Assembly: GCA_963782495.1 (NCBI GenBank)
Contig: CAWAJU010000009.1
Span: 62,001 to 126,000, forward strand
Reading direction: 5' to 3'
DNA: 64,000 bases
DNA from: DASQBT01 sp963782495
GTDB taxonomy: Bacteria; Pseudomonadota; Gammaproteobacteria; Burkholderiales; Thiobacillaceae
Position 1 is the stretch's first letter. Each line of letters starts with the position of its first letter. The notes under the pieces were generated by a model. The model had not been told where the DNA came from. It did no database searches and saw only the letters and a program-made list of their open reading frames with translations. This document shows, one piece after another, positions 26,315-35,919 of the stretch. A program made the position numbers and the translations under genes.

Positions 26315-27346
26315 CTACGAAGTCACTGCAAGCGCGGCAGTTGAGCTCCGCACGCGCAATTCAGCGGTAAGGCGTAAGTGTCGTGCAGGAGAATCGGTCG
26401 TGTCGCCGCGATTCATGAGTTGAAGCAGCAGTCCGAATGCCTGCCTCCCCATTTCGTACGTAGGTTGGGCGATCGCGGTCACACTGGGGCTGAGATATTT
26501 GTTCCAGGCGTAGTCATCGAATCCAACAACGCTCATCTGTTGGGGGATTTTTATTTTCTTTTCATCGAGGGATTGCAGAAGTCCCAGCAAAAGTTTGTTG
26601 TTGCTTGCCATGACGGCTGAAGGTCTGGGTTCCAGGCGAAGTAATTGCTGTGTAGCGTCGAAGCCGCTCTCGATCTGCACGTCACCCTGGACCAGATACT
26701 CATCTCGTATCGGCAAGTTCGCTTCTTGCATGGCGTTGCGAAATCCCTCTAGGCGGTCGCGATGAGGAGAGAGGCTAAGCAGGCCAGTGATCATGGCAAT
26801 CCTCTGATGCCCCAGATCGAGCAAATGACGCGCGGCAAGGTAGCCTGCCTGTACGTTGTCGGTGGAAACGGTCCCTTCCCCCTTGGAGGCCGGCAAGCGG
26901 TCTACGAAAACGCATGGAACGTGCAATCTGAGAGTGGTTTCGTACGAAATCGAATCGCTGCAGCAGGCCAGCAAAACTCCATCCACTCGGCGGGAGAAGA
27001 GAGCCAGCAGGTGATCGTTTTCGCGGCCGGCATCTTCCTGCGAATCACACAGAAAGACGGCATAACCTTGTCCGTAGGCAGCCTCTTCGACGCCGCGAAC
27101 CACCTCCGGATAAAATGCATTCGTAATATCCGGGACCACCACTCCAATGGCACGGGTCCGTCCTTTTTTCAGGCTGCGCGCGATCTCGTCCGGTTGATAA
27201 TGAAGGGCGGACATGGCGCGCAAGACCCGCTGTTTCCGATCTGCGCTCACCGGAACGTTCTCATTCACAACCGCCGAGACGGTCGAAGTGGAGACTCCAG
27301 CCATCCGCGCGACATCTTTCATCGTGTATTTTTCGCGCTTTTTCAT
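26315..27346 (-). CDS. LacI-family transcriptional regulator
   Basis: N-terminal HTH (YTMKDVARMAGVSTSTVSAVVN) with the hinge helix region RVLRAMSALHYQPDEIARSLKKG, then a periplasmic-binding-protein-like sensor (IGVVVPDITNAFYPEVVRGVEEAA ... MSVVGFDDYAWNKYLSP). At 343 residues it is full length. It probably represses the downstream isomerase operon and, judging by shared palindromes with core AACGTT, a wider set of genes up to 42 kb. The inducer is likely a sugar from that pathway. Confidence 0.92.
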   Translation of the reverse strand: MKKREKYTMKDVARMAGVSTSTVSAVVNENVPVSADRKQRVLRAMSALHYQPDEIARSLKKGRTRAIGVVVPDITNAFYPEVVRGVEEAAYGQGYAVFLCDSQEDAGRENDHLLALFSRRVDGVLLACCSDSISYETTLRLHVPCVFVDRLPASKGEGTVSTDNVQAGYLAARHLLDLGHQRIAMITGLLSLSPHRDRLEGFRNAMQEANLPIRDEYLVQGDVQIESGFDATQQLLRLEPRPSAVMASNNKLLLGLLQSLDEKKIKIPQQMSVVGFDDYAWNKYLSPSVTAIAQPTYEMGRQAFGLLLQLMNRGDTTDSPARHLRLTAELRVRSSTAALAVTS

Positions 27347-27431
27347 GCAGGATAGTTATATCGTGAGGGGTACGATGTTGAGAAGGGGCGTTCTTGAAGA
27401 AGTTCATATTTCAAGGGTTAGTTCGGGGAAC

Positions 27432-27447
27432 ATCGTAACGATTCGTT
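27432..27447. promoter_or_regulatory. Putative LacI-family operator before the FGE-fold fusion gene
   Basis: ATCGTAACGATTCGTT matches the reverse complement of the 26254 site in 13 of 16 positions. It lies between the divergent LacI and fusion genes. Confidence 0.5.
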
Positions 27448-27547
27448 TTATGGGGTCGGCCGGTGAAAGCGGTTGGGAATCGGACGGAATGCAGCGCCTC
27501 CGTCCTATGCGGAAGGGAAGGTTTTTGTGCGGCTTACGATCTCTTTA

Positions 27548-29740
27548 ATGCTCTGGGCCAGACTGGCGACTGTTTTTGCAATGCTGGCCCTTCTGGCGCC
27601 GGCTACTGTGTCGCAGGCGCAGGACAGTAGCTATTCCCCAAATTCGCAGCAGATTCCCTCGCCGGAATGTTTAAGCCTGCACGATCTGTGGTCCTCGGCA
27701 TCCGAGCGTTGCGCCTCCGAACAACACGAGGGCTGGCTCCAGGACATCCGGCATTGGCGCGCATGAGCGTCGTATTCGCATCGGCTACAATCCAGCTCGC
27801 GATACCAAATGCCTGCGCTGCAATGGACGCAATCAAGCTTCATCCAACCGCAGATGATGGTGCAGGATCGCTACTTTTATGACCCAGTCGCCGGCACGCT
27901 ACACGGTCGACCGCTATCTCGATGACCTAGACAAGCGATATGGCGGAATCGACGCGGTCTTGATCTGGCCCACCTATCCTAACATGGGCATCGACGACCG
28001 CAATCAGCACGACATGGTGCGGTCCATGCCGGGCGGCATCGAGGGCGTCCGGCAGATGGTGGCTGATTTTCACCGCCGCGGCGTGTGCATGTCTTTTTTC
28101 CCATGATGATGTGGGACCAGGGAACCGCGCGATCCAGGCGCCGCGTGGCCGGATGCGATCGCGAAGCTCATGAAGGAAATCAACGCCGATGGAATCAACG
28201 GCGACACGCAGGATGGCGTTGCCGCGGGCCTTTCCGCGAAGCGGCCGAGCGCGCGTGGGCCATCCGCTTGCCTTCGAGCCGGAAGGTCCGACCCAGCGGA
28301 TGAAGCGGTCGCTTGGAACATGCTTACCTGGGGGCAATACGATTTTCCATTTCGTTCCCACGCGTGGACCGCTACAAGTGGCTCGAGCCACGGCACATGG
28401 TGAACATTTCGGACCGCTGGCAACGCGGACAAAACCGACAATCTGCAATTCGCGTTCTTCAACGGCGTGGGCTGGGAGAGCTGGGAAAATATATGGGGAA
28501 TCTGGAACGGCATCACGCCACGCGATGGCGAGGCCACCCGTCGCGTGGCTACCATCGAGCGTGCCGTTGCTCCGTTCCTTGTGAGTTCGGAATGGGAGCC
28601 GCTGCTATCCCATGCTTCACTTATGGGGTATTCGCCAGCCGCTGGCCGAGGGGCGAACAGACGGTCTGGACCATCGTCAATCGCAATGAATTCCGCGTCG
28701 CTGGGGCGCAGATGGAAATTCCAGCATCGTCTGAAACGAAATATTTCGATCTCTATCACGGTGTCGAACTGCTCCCCCAACGCGAGGGCGACCGGCTTGT
28801 GTTGCGTTTTGATCTCGAAGCCAGAGGATATGGCGCACTCCTGGCTACGAAAATGCCTCCGGATGCAGCGCTGCAAAAATTAATGGCTCAGATGCGCGGC
28901 ATGACGGCGAAGCCGCTCTCCAGTTTTTCCAACGAACGAAAGGTATTGCCGCAGCAGATCGTCGCGATGGCGGCGACGCGAGTTCCTGCGAGCGCACCTC
29001 CGGGCATGATTAAGATTCCGCCAGCGGAGTTCGTCTTCAAAGTCAACGGCATCGAGATCGAGGGCGGCGATCAGGACGGCGTCGATGTGCAATACCCGTG
29101 GGAGGATTCTCCGCGGCGCTTCCACGAGCAGGCAATGCACGTGAAATCTTTCTGGATCGACCGCTATCCCGTGACCAATGGTGAATTCAAAAAGTTTCTC
29201 GACGCAACCCACTATCAACCGCCGGACCCTTTGAATTTTATGCGCGACTGGGTGAATGGTACTTTTCCCGCAGGATGGGAGCACAAGCCGGTCACATGGG
29301 TCTCTCTGGAGGATGCGCGGGCCTTTGCAGCCTGGGCAGGGAAGAGACTTCCGCATGAGTGGGAGTGGCAATACGCGGCGCAGGGAACGGACCAGCGGGC
29401 GTTTCCCTGGGGCGAGCAGTGGGATGCCGGCGTGGTCCCGACCCCCGATAAGAGCCGGCACATGCGCGGACCCGATAATGTGGATGCGCATCCTGCTGGC
29501 GCCAGCCCCTTCGGTGTAATGGATCTCGTCGGCAACGTTTGGCAATGGACGGAAGAATTCGGCGACGAGCACACGCGCGCGGCGATTGTGAAAGGTGGCA
29601 GCTACTATCAGCCACAAGGATCGATATGGTATTTTCCGCAGGCCTATCGCTTGAATCAACACGGCAAACTCTTGCTCATGGCATCAAGCCGGGACCGCTC
29701 GGGCGCAGTAGGGTTTCGATGCGTGATGGATGCGGAATAG
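27548..29740 (+). pseudogene. Exported TIM-barrel-like protein fused to an FGE-fold domain; 5' half frameshifted
   Basis: A signal peptide (MLWARLATVFAMLALLAPA) is followed, in changing frames, by PSPECLSLHDLWSSASERC, MPALQWTQSSFIQPQMM, WPTYPNMGIDDRNQHDMVRS, FFPMMMWDQG, DGINGDTQDGV, FFNGVGWESWENIWGIWNGI, i.e. a glycosidase-like barrel. At least seven one-base breaks lie between 27760 and 28620. From there the frame is intact: a beta domain (VELLPQREGDRLVLRFDLE) and a C-terminal sulfatase-modifying-factor fold (MHVKSFWIDRYPVTNGEFKK, MDLVGNVWQWTEEFGDEH, VGFRCVMD). The two cysteines of true formylglycine-generating enzymes are missing, so this domain is probably a binding or unrelated catalytic module. 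Confidence 0.75.
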
Positions 29741-29769
29741 TGAGAAGAAAACTTTGGAGAATAATAATC

Positions 29770-30768
29770 ATGGAGCGGAGTCCCGAACCTTCGAAGCAGA
29801 GTTTTATGGCCACTCGCCGCCAGGCGCTGCGATGGGTAGGATTTTCGGCAGGAGCTTTGGTTGCCAGAGTTGTTGTCCCGGGCAGACTGATGGCGAGACC
29901 CGCTAACTCTTCAGCCCAATCGGGCCCTGCATTTCAAGTCGGATTATTCACCAAGGTTTACGATCCGTCCGTGGGAGAGAAGGAACGGTGGTACATCAAT
30001 GACCACACTTTTGTGCGTGCGGAATCCGGCCAGTGGCATCTGTTTGGCATTACCCACCAAGAGCCAGCAAATGCCATGAAGGAAAAAAAATTCGCTCATG
30101 CGACTGCTCCTAACCTGCTAGGCCCGTGGACGAAGCAACCGGCTGTTCTAAACGTGGATGAAGCGCAGTGCGAAACCGTGGTATGGGCCCCCTATGTATT
30201 GGGGCACGAAGGCCTGTATTACATGTTTTATTGCGCGGGAGGGAAGGAACACACGAAATATCACATTCATCTCGCGACATCGTCCGATCTGTTTCACTGG
30301 AAGCGCCATCCGGCGAATCCCATGGTCGTGGATGGTTATGACGCGCGCGATCCCATGGTCATACAACACGAAAAGGAATGGATCCTCTACTACGCTGCCA
30401 CGAGCACGCCCAAGGGCGGCAATCACATCGTGAAGTCTGCCACCAGCCCGGATTTGATCCACTGGTCGCATAAAACCGAGGTTTTTCGCGATGCAGAAAC
30501 CGGCACTTATGGTGGGCCAACCGAGTCTCCCTTTGTGGTGTCACGAACAGGGAAATATTATCTGTTTGTCTGCACCAATCACGGATACAACGAGACGGTA
30601 ACCTACGAGAGCGAAACACCGTTTCACTGGGATGCCAATAAATTGGTGGGAAAATTTCCAGCCCACGCGGCCGAGGTGATTCGATCGGAGGATGGCAAGT
30701 GGTACGTTTCCCGCGCTGGATGGGGACAGGGCGGCGTATATCTGGCGGAGCTGATCTGGGAAAGCTGA
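29770..30768 (+). CDS. Tat-exported five-bladed beta-propeller glycosidase-like protein (GH43/32/62/68 type)
   Basis: The start at 29770 gives MERSPEPSKQSF followed by a twin-arginine signal (TRRQALRWVGFSAGALVA). A longer frame from 29539 overlaps the upstream gene and is unlikely. The mature part shows propeller features: WYINDHTFVRAESGQWHLFG with the first acidic residue, AQCETVVWAPYV, DGYDARDPMVIQHEKEWILYY (RDP with the middle-blade Asp) and GPTESPFVV (the Glu blade). These fit retaining or inverting enzymes acting on arabinose- or fructose-containing glycans. It lies between the FGE-fold fusion and the TPR gene. Confidence 0.78.
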   Translation: MERSPEPSKQSFMATRRQALRWVGFSAGALVARVVVPGRLMARPANSSAQSGPAFQVGLFTKVYDPSVGEKERWYINDHTFVRAESGQWHLFGITHQEPANAMKEKKFAHATAPNLLGPWTKQPAVLNVDEAQCETVVWAPYVLGHEGLYYMFYCAGGKEHTKYHIHLATSSDLFHWKRHPANPMVVDGYDARDPMVIQHEKEWILYYAATSTPKGGNHIVKSATSPDLIHWSHKTEVFRDAETGTYGGPTESPFVVSRTGKYYLFVCTNHGYNETVTYESETPFHWDANKLVGKFPAHAAEVIRSEDGKWYVSRAGWGQGGVYLAELIWES

Positions 30769-30773
30769 CCTCA

Positions 30774-32297
30774 ATGCCGTACCATCAGACTATGCTGAGC
30801 AAATTGCTTAAGCACATGTCTGCTTTCGGCATGCTCGTTGCGTTTCTGTTTACTTCCAGGTTCGCATGGGCGCGCTCCGATTCGGTTCCTGCCGCGACCA
30901 TTCAGAACATAGGGGTTTCTCTTAGGGCCGGGCAATACAAGGCTGCGCTTCAGCTTATCGAGGTGACTCTGCGCGATTCTCCCAACGATCCCAGATTGCG
31001 CAGTATGCAGGGTATGGCGCTTTCTGGATTGCACCGCACTTCAGATGCCCTTGTCGCCTACCAACGCGCGCTCAAGAGCGCTCCCGATTATCTGCCTGCC
31101 TTGGAGGGCGCTGCCCAGATCGAATATGAAGCTGGCGGCGAAAATGCGATCCCTCTGCTGCAACAGATTTTGAAGACGCATCCTAATGATTCGACCAGCC
31201 ATGCCATGCTGGGAGCATTGGATTATAAGCGGCAAGATTGTCGAGGCGCTGTCCTGCATTTTGAGCGGAGCCGGAAGGTCATCGATTCTCAGCCGTCGGC
31301 GCTGCAACAATACGGATCGTGCCTGGCGAAAGTCGATCGAGTTGACGAAGCGATAGCGATATTTCAGAAAGTTGCAGACTCGAATCCGGGGGACACTCAG
31401 GCACGCATACGTCTGGCGGCCCTGCAACTCAAGGCGAAACGTCCCCAAACTGCAATCGCGACCTTGCTACCTTTGCTCGCGCAAAACCAGGCACAACAAG
31501 CTCCGCCCGACGCAAGTGTGTCCGAGTTAGCGTCAGCCGCGTATGAGGCTTCTGGAAACACGCAGGAAGCAGTAAATCTTCTGAACCGTGCAGTGACCTT
31601 GTATCCGCGCGACCTCGGCCTCTATCTCGATCTTGCAGAGCTAGCGTTTGACCATCATTCGTTCAAATCGGGGGTCGAAGTAATGAGCGCGGGATTGCGC
31701 GTTCTTCCTGATGCCGCGCCCCTTTATCTGGAACGCGGGCTTTTGTACGTTCAACTCGCGGACTACGAGAAGGCCGAAGCAGATTTTGAAAAAGCCGCCA
31801 AACTGGATCCCCGGCAGACAGTCAGTCAGGTTGCGCAGGGCAAAATCTCGGAACAGAATGGCAATTTTGAACAGGCACTGGAGAAGGTTCAGCAGAGATT
31901 AGCCAAGACTCCGAACGACGCTTTATTGCTTTACACGAGAGCGGAAATTTTAGCGCAGAAGGGCGTCGAACCGGGCAGCCGTGATTTTCAGTTGGCGCTG
32001 GAGTCTGCGCGCAAAGCAGTGGCCTTGCAACCACGAATGCTGCTGGCCCGTAACATCGTCTGCACCCTGCTGTTGAGCGCAGGGAAACTTCCGGAGGCCG
32101 CTGACCAGGCGCGGCAAATTCTTAAGGAAGATCCCGACAACGAATCTGCCCTTTACCATCTGATTATCGCACTCCGCAGGCAAGGAAAGACGGCGGAACT
32201 TCCAGATCTTCTGAAGCGGCTGCGACTTCGTCAGGCGGCCGTTAAAGATGCCTGGACGCGAAGCCGAGGTGATCAGGCCGGAGGCACCCCTCGCTAG
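30774..32297 (+). CDS. Exported TPR-repeat protein
   Basis: The start is the ATG at 30774 (or 30792), giving a signal-like hydrophobic stretch (AFGMLVAFLFTSRFAWA). The rest is built of TPR units, for example GYXAALQLIEVTLRDSPNDPRL-type repeats, SDALVAYQRALKSAPDYLPA, DEAIAIFQKVADSNPGDTQA, and ADFEKAAKLDPRQ, ending in PDLLKRLRLRQ. TPR proteins act as assembly scaffolds in the periplasm or outer membrane. It starts five bases after the propeller gene stop and so is in the same operon. Confidence 0.85.
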   Translation: MPYHQTMLSKLLKHMSAFGMLVAFLFTSRFAWARSDSVPAATIQNIGVSLRAGQYKAALQLIEVTLRDSPNDPRLRSMQGMALSGLHRTSDALVAYQRALKSAPDYLPALEGAAQIEYEAGGENAIPLLQQILKTHPNDSTSHAMLGALDYKRQDCRGAVLHFERSRKVIDSQPSALQQYGSCLAKVDRVDEAIAIFQKVADSNPGDTQARIRLAALQLKAKRPQTAIATLLPLLAQNQAQQAPPDASVSELASAAYEASGNTQEAVNLLNRAVTLYPRDLGLYLDLAELAFDHHSFKSGVEVMSAGLRVLPDAAPLYLERGLLYVQLADYEKAEADFEKAAKLDPRQTVSQVAQGKISEQNGNFEQALEKVQQRLAKTPNDALLLYTRAEILAQKGVEPGSRDFQLALESARKAVALQPRMLLARNIVCTLLLSAGKLPEAADQARQILKEDPDNESALYHLIIALRRQGKTAELPDLLKRLRLRQAAVKDAWTRSRGDQAGGTPR

Positions 32298-32373
32298 CAA
32301 GCTTCGAGCACATTGTATTCTTAATACCTTGATTCTTATCTCTAAAGCACTGTTAAATCGTATCGTGCGGTAT

Positions 32374-32491
32374 CGCGGAACGTTTCGATCAAGATTCTAA
32401 GTTCCTCCGGCTGTCCACGGTTGCTAACCTTCGTATTCTTATTAAATTATCCAAAAACTGACGAACATGAAAGGTATCGCAACGTTTCGAT
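32374..32491. promoter_or_regulatory. Two putative LacI-family operators before the TonB receptor
   Basis: CGCGGAACGTTTCGAT (32374-32389) and ATCGCAACGTTTCGAT (32476-32491) share the AACGTTTCGAT half and the TATCGC lead. The second is nearly a perfect palindrome. They lie 187 and 85 bases upstream of the receptor start, within a 278-base gene-free region. Confidence 0.65.
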
Positions 32492-32575
32492 TGCAAAGTG
32501 ATGCTTCTGTCGCTATAGTGCTAGCTTCCAGCCCGGAATGTGGGCTGTGCCGGATTCTAAAAACTGAGGGGAACC

Positions 32576-35500
32576 ATGAAACGTACACGGCTGGTGTCGG
32601 CTGCGCTTTTGATCTTCGGGATGTGTGCGGTATGTTGGGCCCAATTCAGTAGCAGCGTTCAAGGAACGGTGCGGGACTCCACCGGAGCGGCGGTTGGCAG
32701 CGCCAAAGTTCAGCTCCGTGATTCAGGAACGGGCGTTACCAGTCAAATGGTCACTAATGCAGTGGGCTTCTATCGCTTCAACAGCCTGCCCATCGGCAAG
32801 TACAGTGTCACGGTTGATGCCAGCGGGTTCAAATCGCAGACAATTGAGTTTCCGGTGACCGCCAACCAGTCGCGTGACGTGGATGTGACACTGGCAGTGG
32901 GTGCAGAGATGCAATCGGTGAATGTGACCGGAGAAGCTGCACTCGTCGACACTTCCGAAACACGCATCCATCTCAGCCTCGACGCGGAAAAACTTCAGGA
33001 TATGCCGGTGCTCAACAACAACATCATCGGCCTGATGAGCATCGCGCCCGGCGTGGTCGGCAACAACGCCGATCAGGGTGACAACTTTACCAACGAATAC
33101 TTTCCTGACATGAGCGCAAACGGCCGGAATTGGTCCGGCAATCAGTTTAATATTGACGGGCTGACCGTAACCAGCAATGTGACGACCGGAACATTGAACT
33201 GGGCGCCGAATCCGGATTCAGTGGCAGAGCTGACCGTCGAAACCAATACCTTCAAAGTGGACCAGGGCTTTGGCAGCTCCATGGTCGTAAACATGGTCAC
33301 TAAGTCGGGAAGCAACCAATTTCACGGCAGCGGCAAATACTTGTTTAATGATCAACACATGTGGGCAGCGACACATTTCACCGATCCCACAGCCGGTTAT
33401 GCGCCGTTCCAGAAGCACGATATCAGTGGAACATTCGGTGGGCCGATCATTAAGGACAAGACTTTTTTCTTTGCCTCGGTGGAGACACTGCGGTCGTTGA
33501 GTTCATCCGGGAAGCAAGGAACGACATTCGAAAGTCCGCAATTTGTCGCGTGGGCGCAGCAAAACTTCCCGAATTCCATAGGGACTAGCGTCCTGACCAA
33601 CTATCCGGTCGTCGGATTAAATAACACCAGTGTAAACAGCCTGGCTTCCGACTATTTCGGAAGCGGTTGCGGAACCGCAGTACCTATGACATCCCCTGCG
33701 ACATGCCGGTCATTATGAACGGCAGTTACAATCAAAGCCCGTATCGCAATGGGTTGCAGTACTCGGTCCGTGGAGACCAGTACCTTAACGGAGGCAAGGA
33801 CAGGATTTATGGAAGCTATCTGAATATGAACGAAGGCGACGAGAATGCGGCCATCCGAAAAAGCTTCTCTTCGGTGAACTCGACTACTTCGTGGGCGGCG
33901 CAAGCCAGTTGGACGCACACATTTTCGCCGAACCTGATGAATGAGTTGGGTTTTTTCGCCGATCACGTGTTCGGCTGGAGCACCAAGTCCGCGCCCTTCT
34001 CGGTTCCCAGCATCACAACTGCGGGAGTGGGTTTGACGATTGATCCGGGCTGGTCGGGTTCTTACGCTCAGCATAATTACAACTGGCGCGACGTCGTGAG
34101 CTGGGTACATGGGGCGCATTCATTTCACATTGGCGGAGGGTTTTTCCGCGATGACGATACCGCGGATTTCCGTAACGCGCAGGGTCGCCCGCAATTTAAC
34201 TTCAACAATCTGATTGATTTAGTTACGGACAATCCTTCCAGCGAAGGCGGGGTGGCCTACGATCCTTTGACCGGGCAGGCCAAGCCATTCGTTTTTGGCG
34301 CTAAAGGGAATGGCGCGAGCCTGTTTTTCCAGGATGAATGGAAAGTCCGCTCAAACTTGACACTTACGCTGGGCGTACGCTGGGACGATTTCGGCAATCC
34401 GATCGGAGTAAATGGCTACCACTACACCAATTTATTCCTGGGGAGCGGAGACCTGAATCAACGCTTCGAGAATGGGGTTATTCGCAGCGTGAATTCCCCT
34501 TTCGCTCACCGGTTGAACCGCAATTTCTCTCCCCGCATCGGGTACGCTTGGTCGCCGGGACACGATGGGAAGACCAGCATTCGTGGCGGCATCGGTGTGT
34601 ACCACAACCCGATTGATCTCGGCGAGACCATCGACATACTTCGCGGAAATCCGCCCGGATTTCTTTTCCCGACCTTCACGCAATCGACTCCCATAAAACC
34701 GATCTTCTCTCTAGGCACCCAAAACACGGATTGGCCTTTCGGTTTCACCTTGCCGCAAATTCCTCTGGGCGTGGTGAATCCCGCCGGTGGACTGGTGGGA
34801 GTCCAGTCGGACGTCTGGGGGATTGATCCTCATCTTGGGTCGCCGACCACCTTGAACTGGGTGGTGGGAGTGGAGCGAGAAATACCCGCGAAGTTCGTCG
34901 TTTCCGCCAACTACTCGGGATCGCGGACTTGGGGTGCGCTCTCTGGAGCGGACTTTAACCGTTTCGCCGGTGATCTGACTGACGGGAATCTCGATCGTCT
35001 AACCAACAACTTCGGCTCAATGGACTACATCTTCAATTTCAATGACATCTGGTATAAGGCTCTTCTGTTATCTGTTCGCCGCTCGGTGGGCCGCTGGTTT
35101 CTTTCCAGGCGTCTTACAATCTTTCGAGTTCTTCTGACCTAGGGCAGGGCGGCGATCGTACACTCGGGACCTTGTATGGGGATTTCGCTAGCCAGCACGA
35201 TATGGCCCAAAAAGCTCACTCGGCGTGGGATGTGCGACACCGATTCTCGGCTTCTGGCTTACTCAACGCTCCAACGCCGTTTGCAAATTCTGCGCTGAGC
35301 CGTGCGCTGCTGGGCGGGTGGGAATTGGGGTTCACGGTGAGCGTGCAGACCGGCACGCCTTACAGTGTGTACACAACCAATGACTATCTCAACGGTGGCG
35401 ACTACAATCGCGACGGCTACAATTACGACTATCCGAACATGCCAGCGTCGAATTTCAGTGGGAGCCATACCCGTTCGCAGTACTTGAACGGTCTCTATAC

Positions 35501-35786
35501 GGCGTCGGATTTTCCGACCCCGACGATCGGGACCGATGGCAACTTTAAGCGTAATGCTTATCGCAACCCCGGTTTCTTCGGTGTGAACACCAGCTTGATC
35601 AAAGAGAACAAGCTGCCGTTTTTCGGAGACCGTGGTGTTCTTCAGCTGCGTTTCGATTTCTTCAACTTGTTCAACCGGACCAATCTTGGTGCGGTAGACA
35701 GCAACCTGGCCGACTCGACGTTCGGGACGGTGCAATCGCAGTTGGATCCAAGAGTAATTCAGGTGGGCGCAAAGCTTATTTTCTAG
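32576..35786 (+). CDS. Oar-like TonB-dependent receptor with carboxypeptidase-regulatory domain (two frameshifts)
   Basis: Signal peptide (LLIFGMCAVCWA), then a carboxypeptidase-regulatory-like beta domain (SSVQGTVRDSTGAAVGSAKV...GFYRFNSLPIGKYSVTV), a plug (LDAEKLQDMPVLNNNIIGLM, NIDGLTVTSN) and a long beta barrel ending LQLRFDFFNLFNRTN...RVIQVGAKLIF. About 1070 residues. Two single-base losses break the frame near 33680 and near 35100. Each side continues perfectly. This receptor type imports large substrates, often oligosaccharides, through the outer membrane. The two LacI-type sites upstream place it in the sugar regulon. RBS AGGGGA precedes the ATG. Confidence 0.92.
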
Positions 35787-35808
35787 GGTGATCCGGCATG
35801 ATCGTAAG

Positions 35809-35840
35809 AATGCCGCTGGTTTTTCCGGCGGCATTTTATT
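35809..35840 (+). terminator. Strong rho-independent terminator of the TonB receptor gene
   Basis: An 11-bp stem (AATGCCGCTGG paired with CCGGCGGCATT, one G-U) with a T5 loop is followed by TTATTTTG. It sits between convergent genes and could serve both. Confidence 0.85.
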
Positions 35841-35919
35841 TTGTTGCAGCGGTGATTCGTGCGCAGAGGAAATCTCTCGCTGTCCACGCTTTCGTTACCT
35901 TGAAGTTCTCTATACAGGC

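Noticed and set aside
27548..29740. A genuine formylglycine-generating enzyme activating sulfatases
   Set aside because: No cysteine pair and no sulfatase gene nearby.
29539..29769. Upstream extension of the propeller enzyme to the frame start at 29539
   Set aside because: It would overlap the FGE-fold gene by 200 bases. The ATG at 29770 gives a proper Tat signal.
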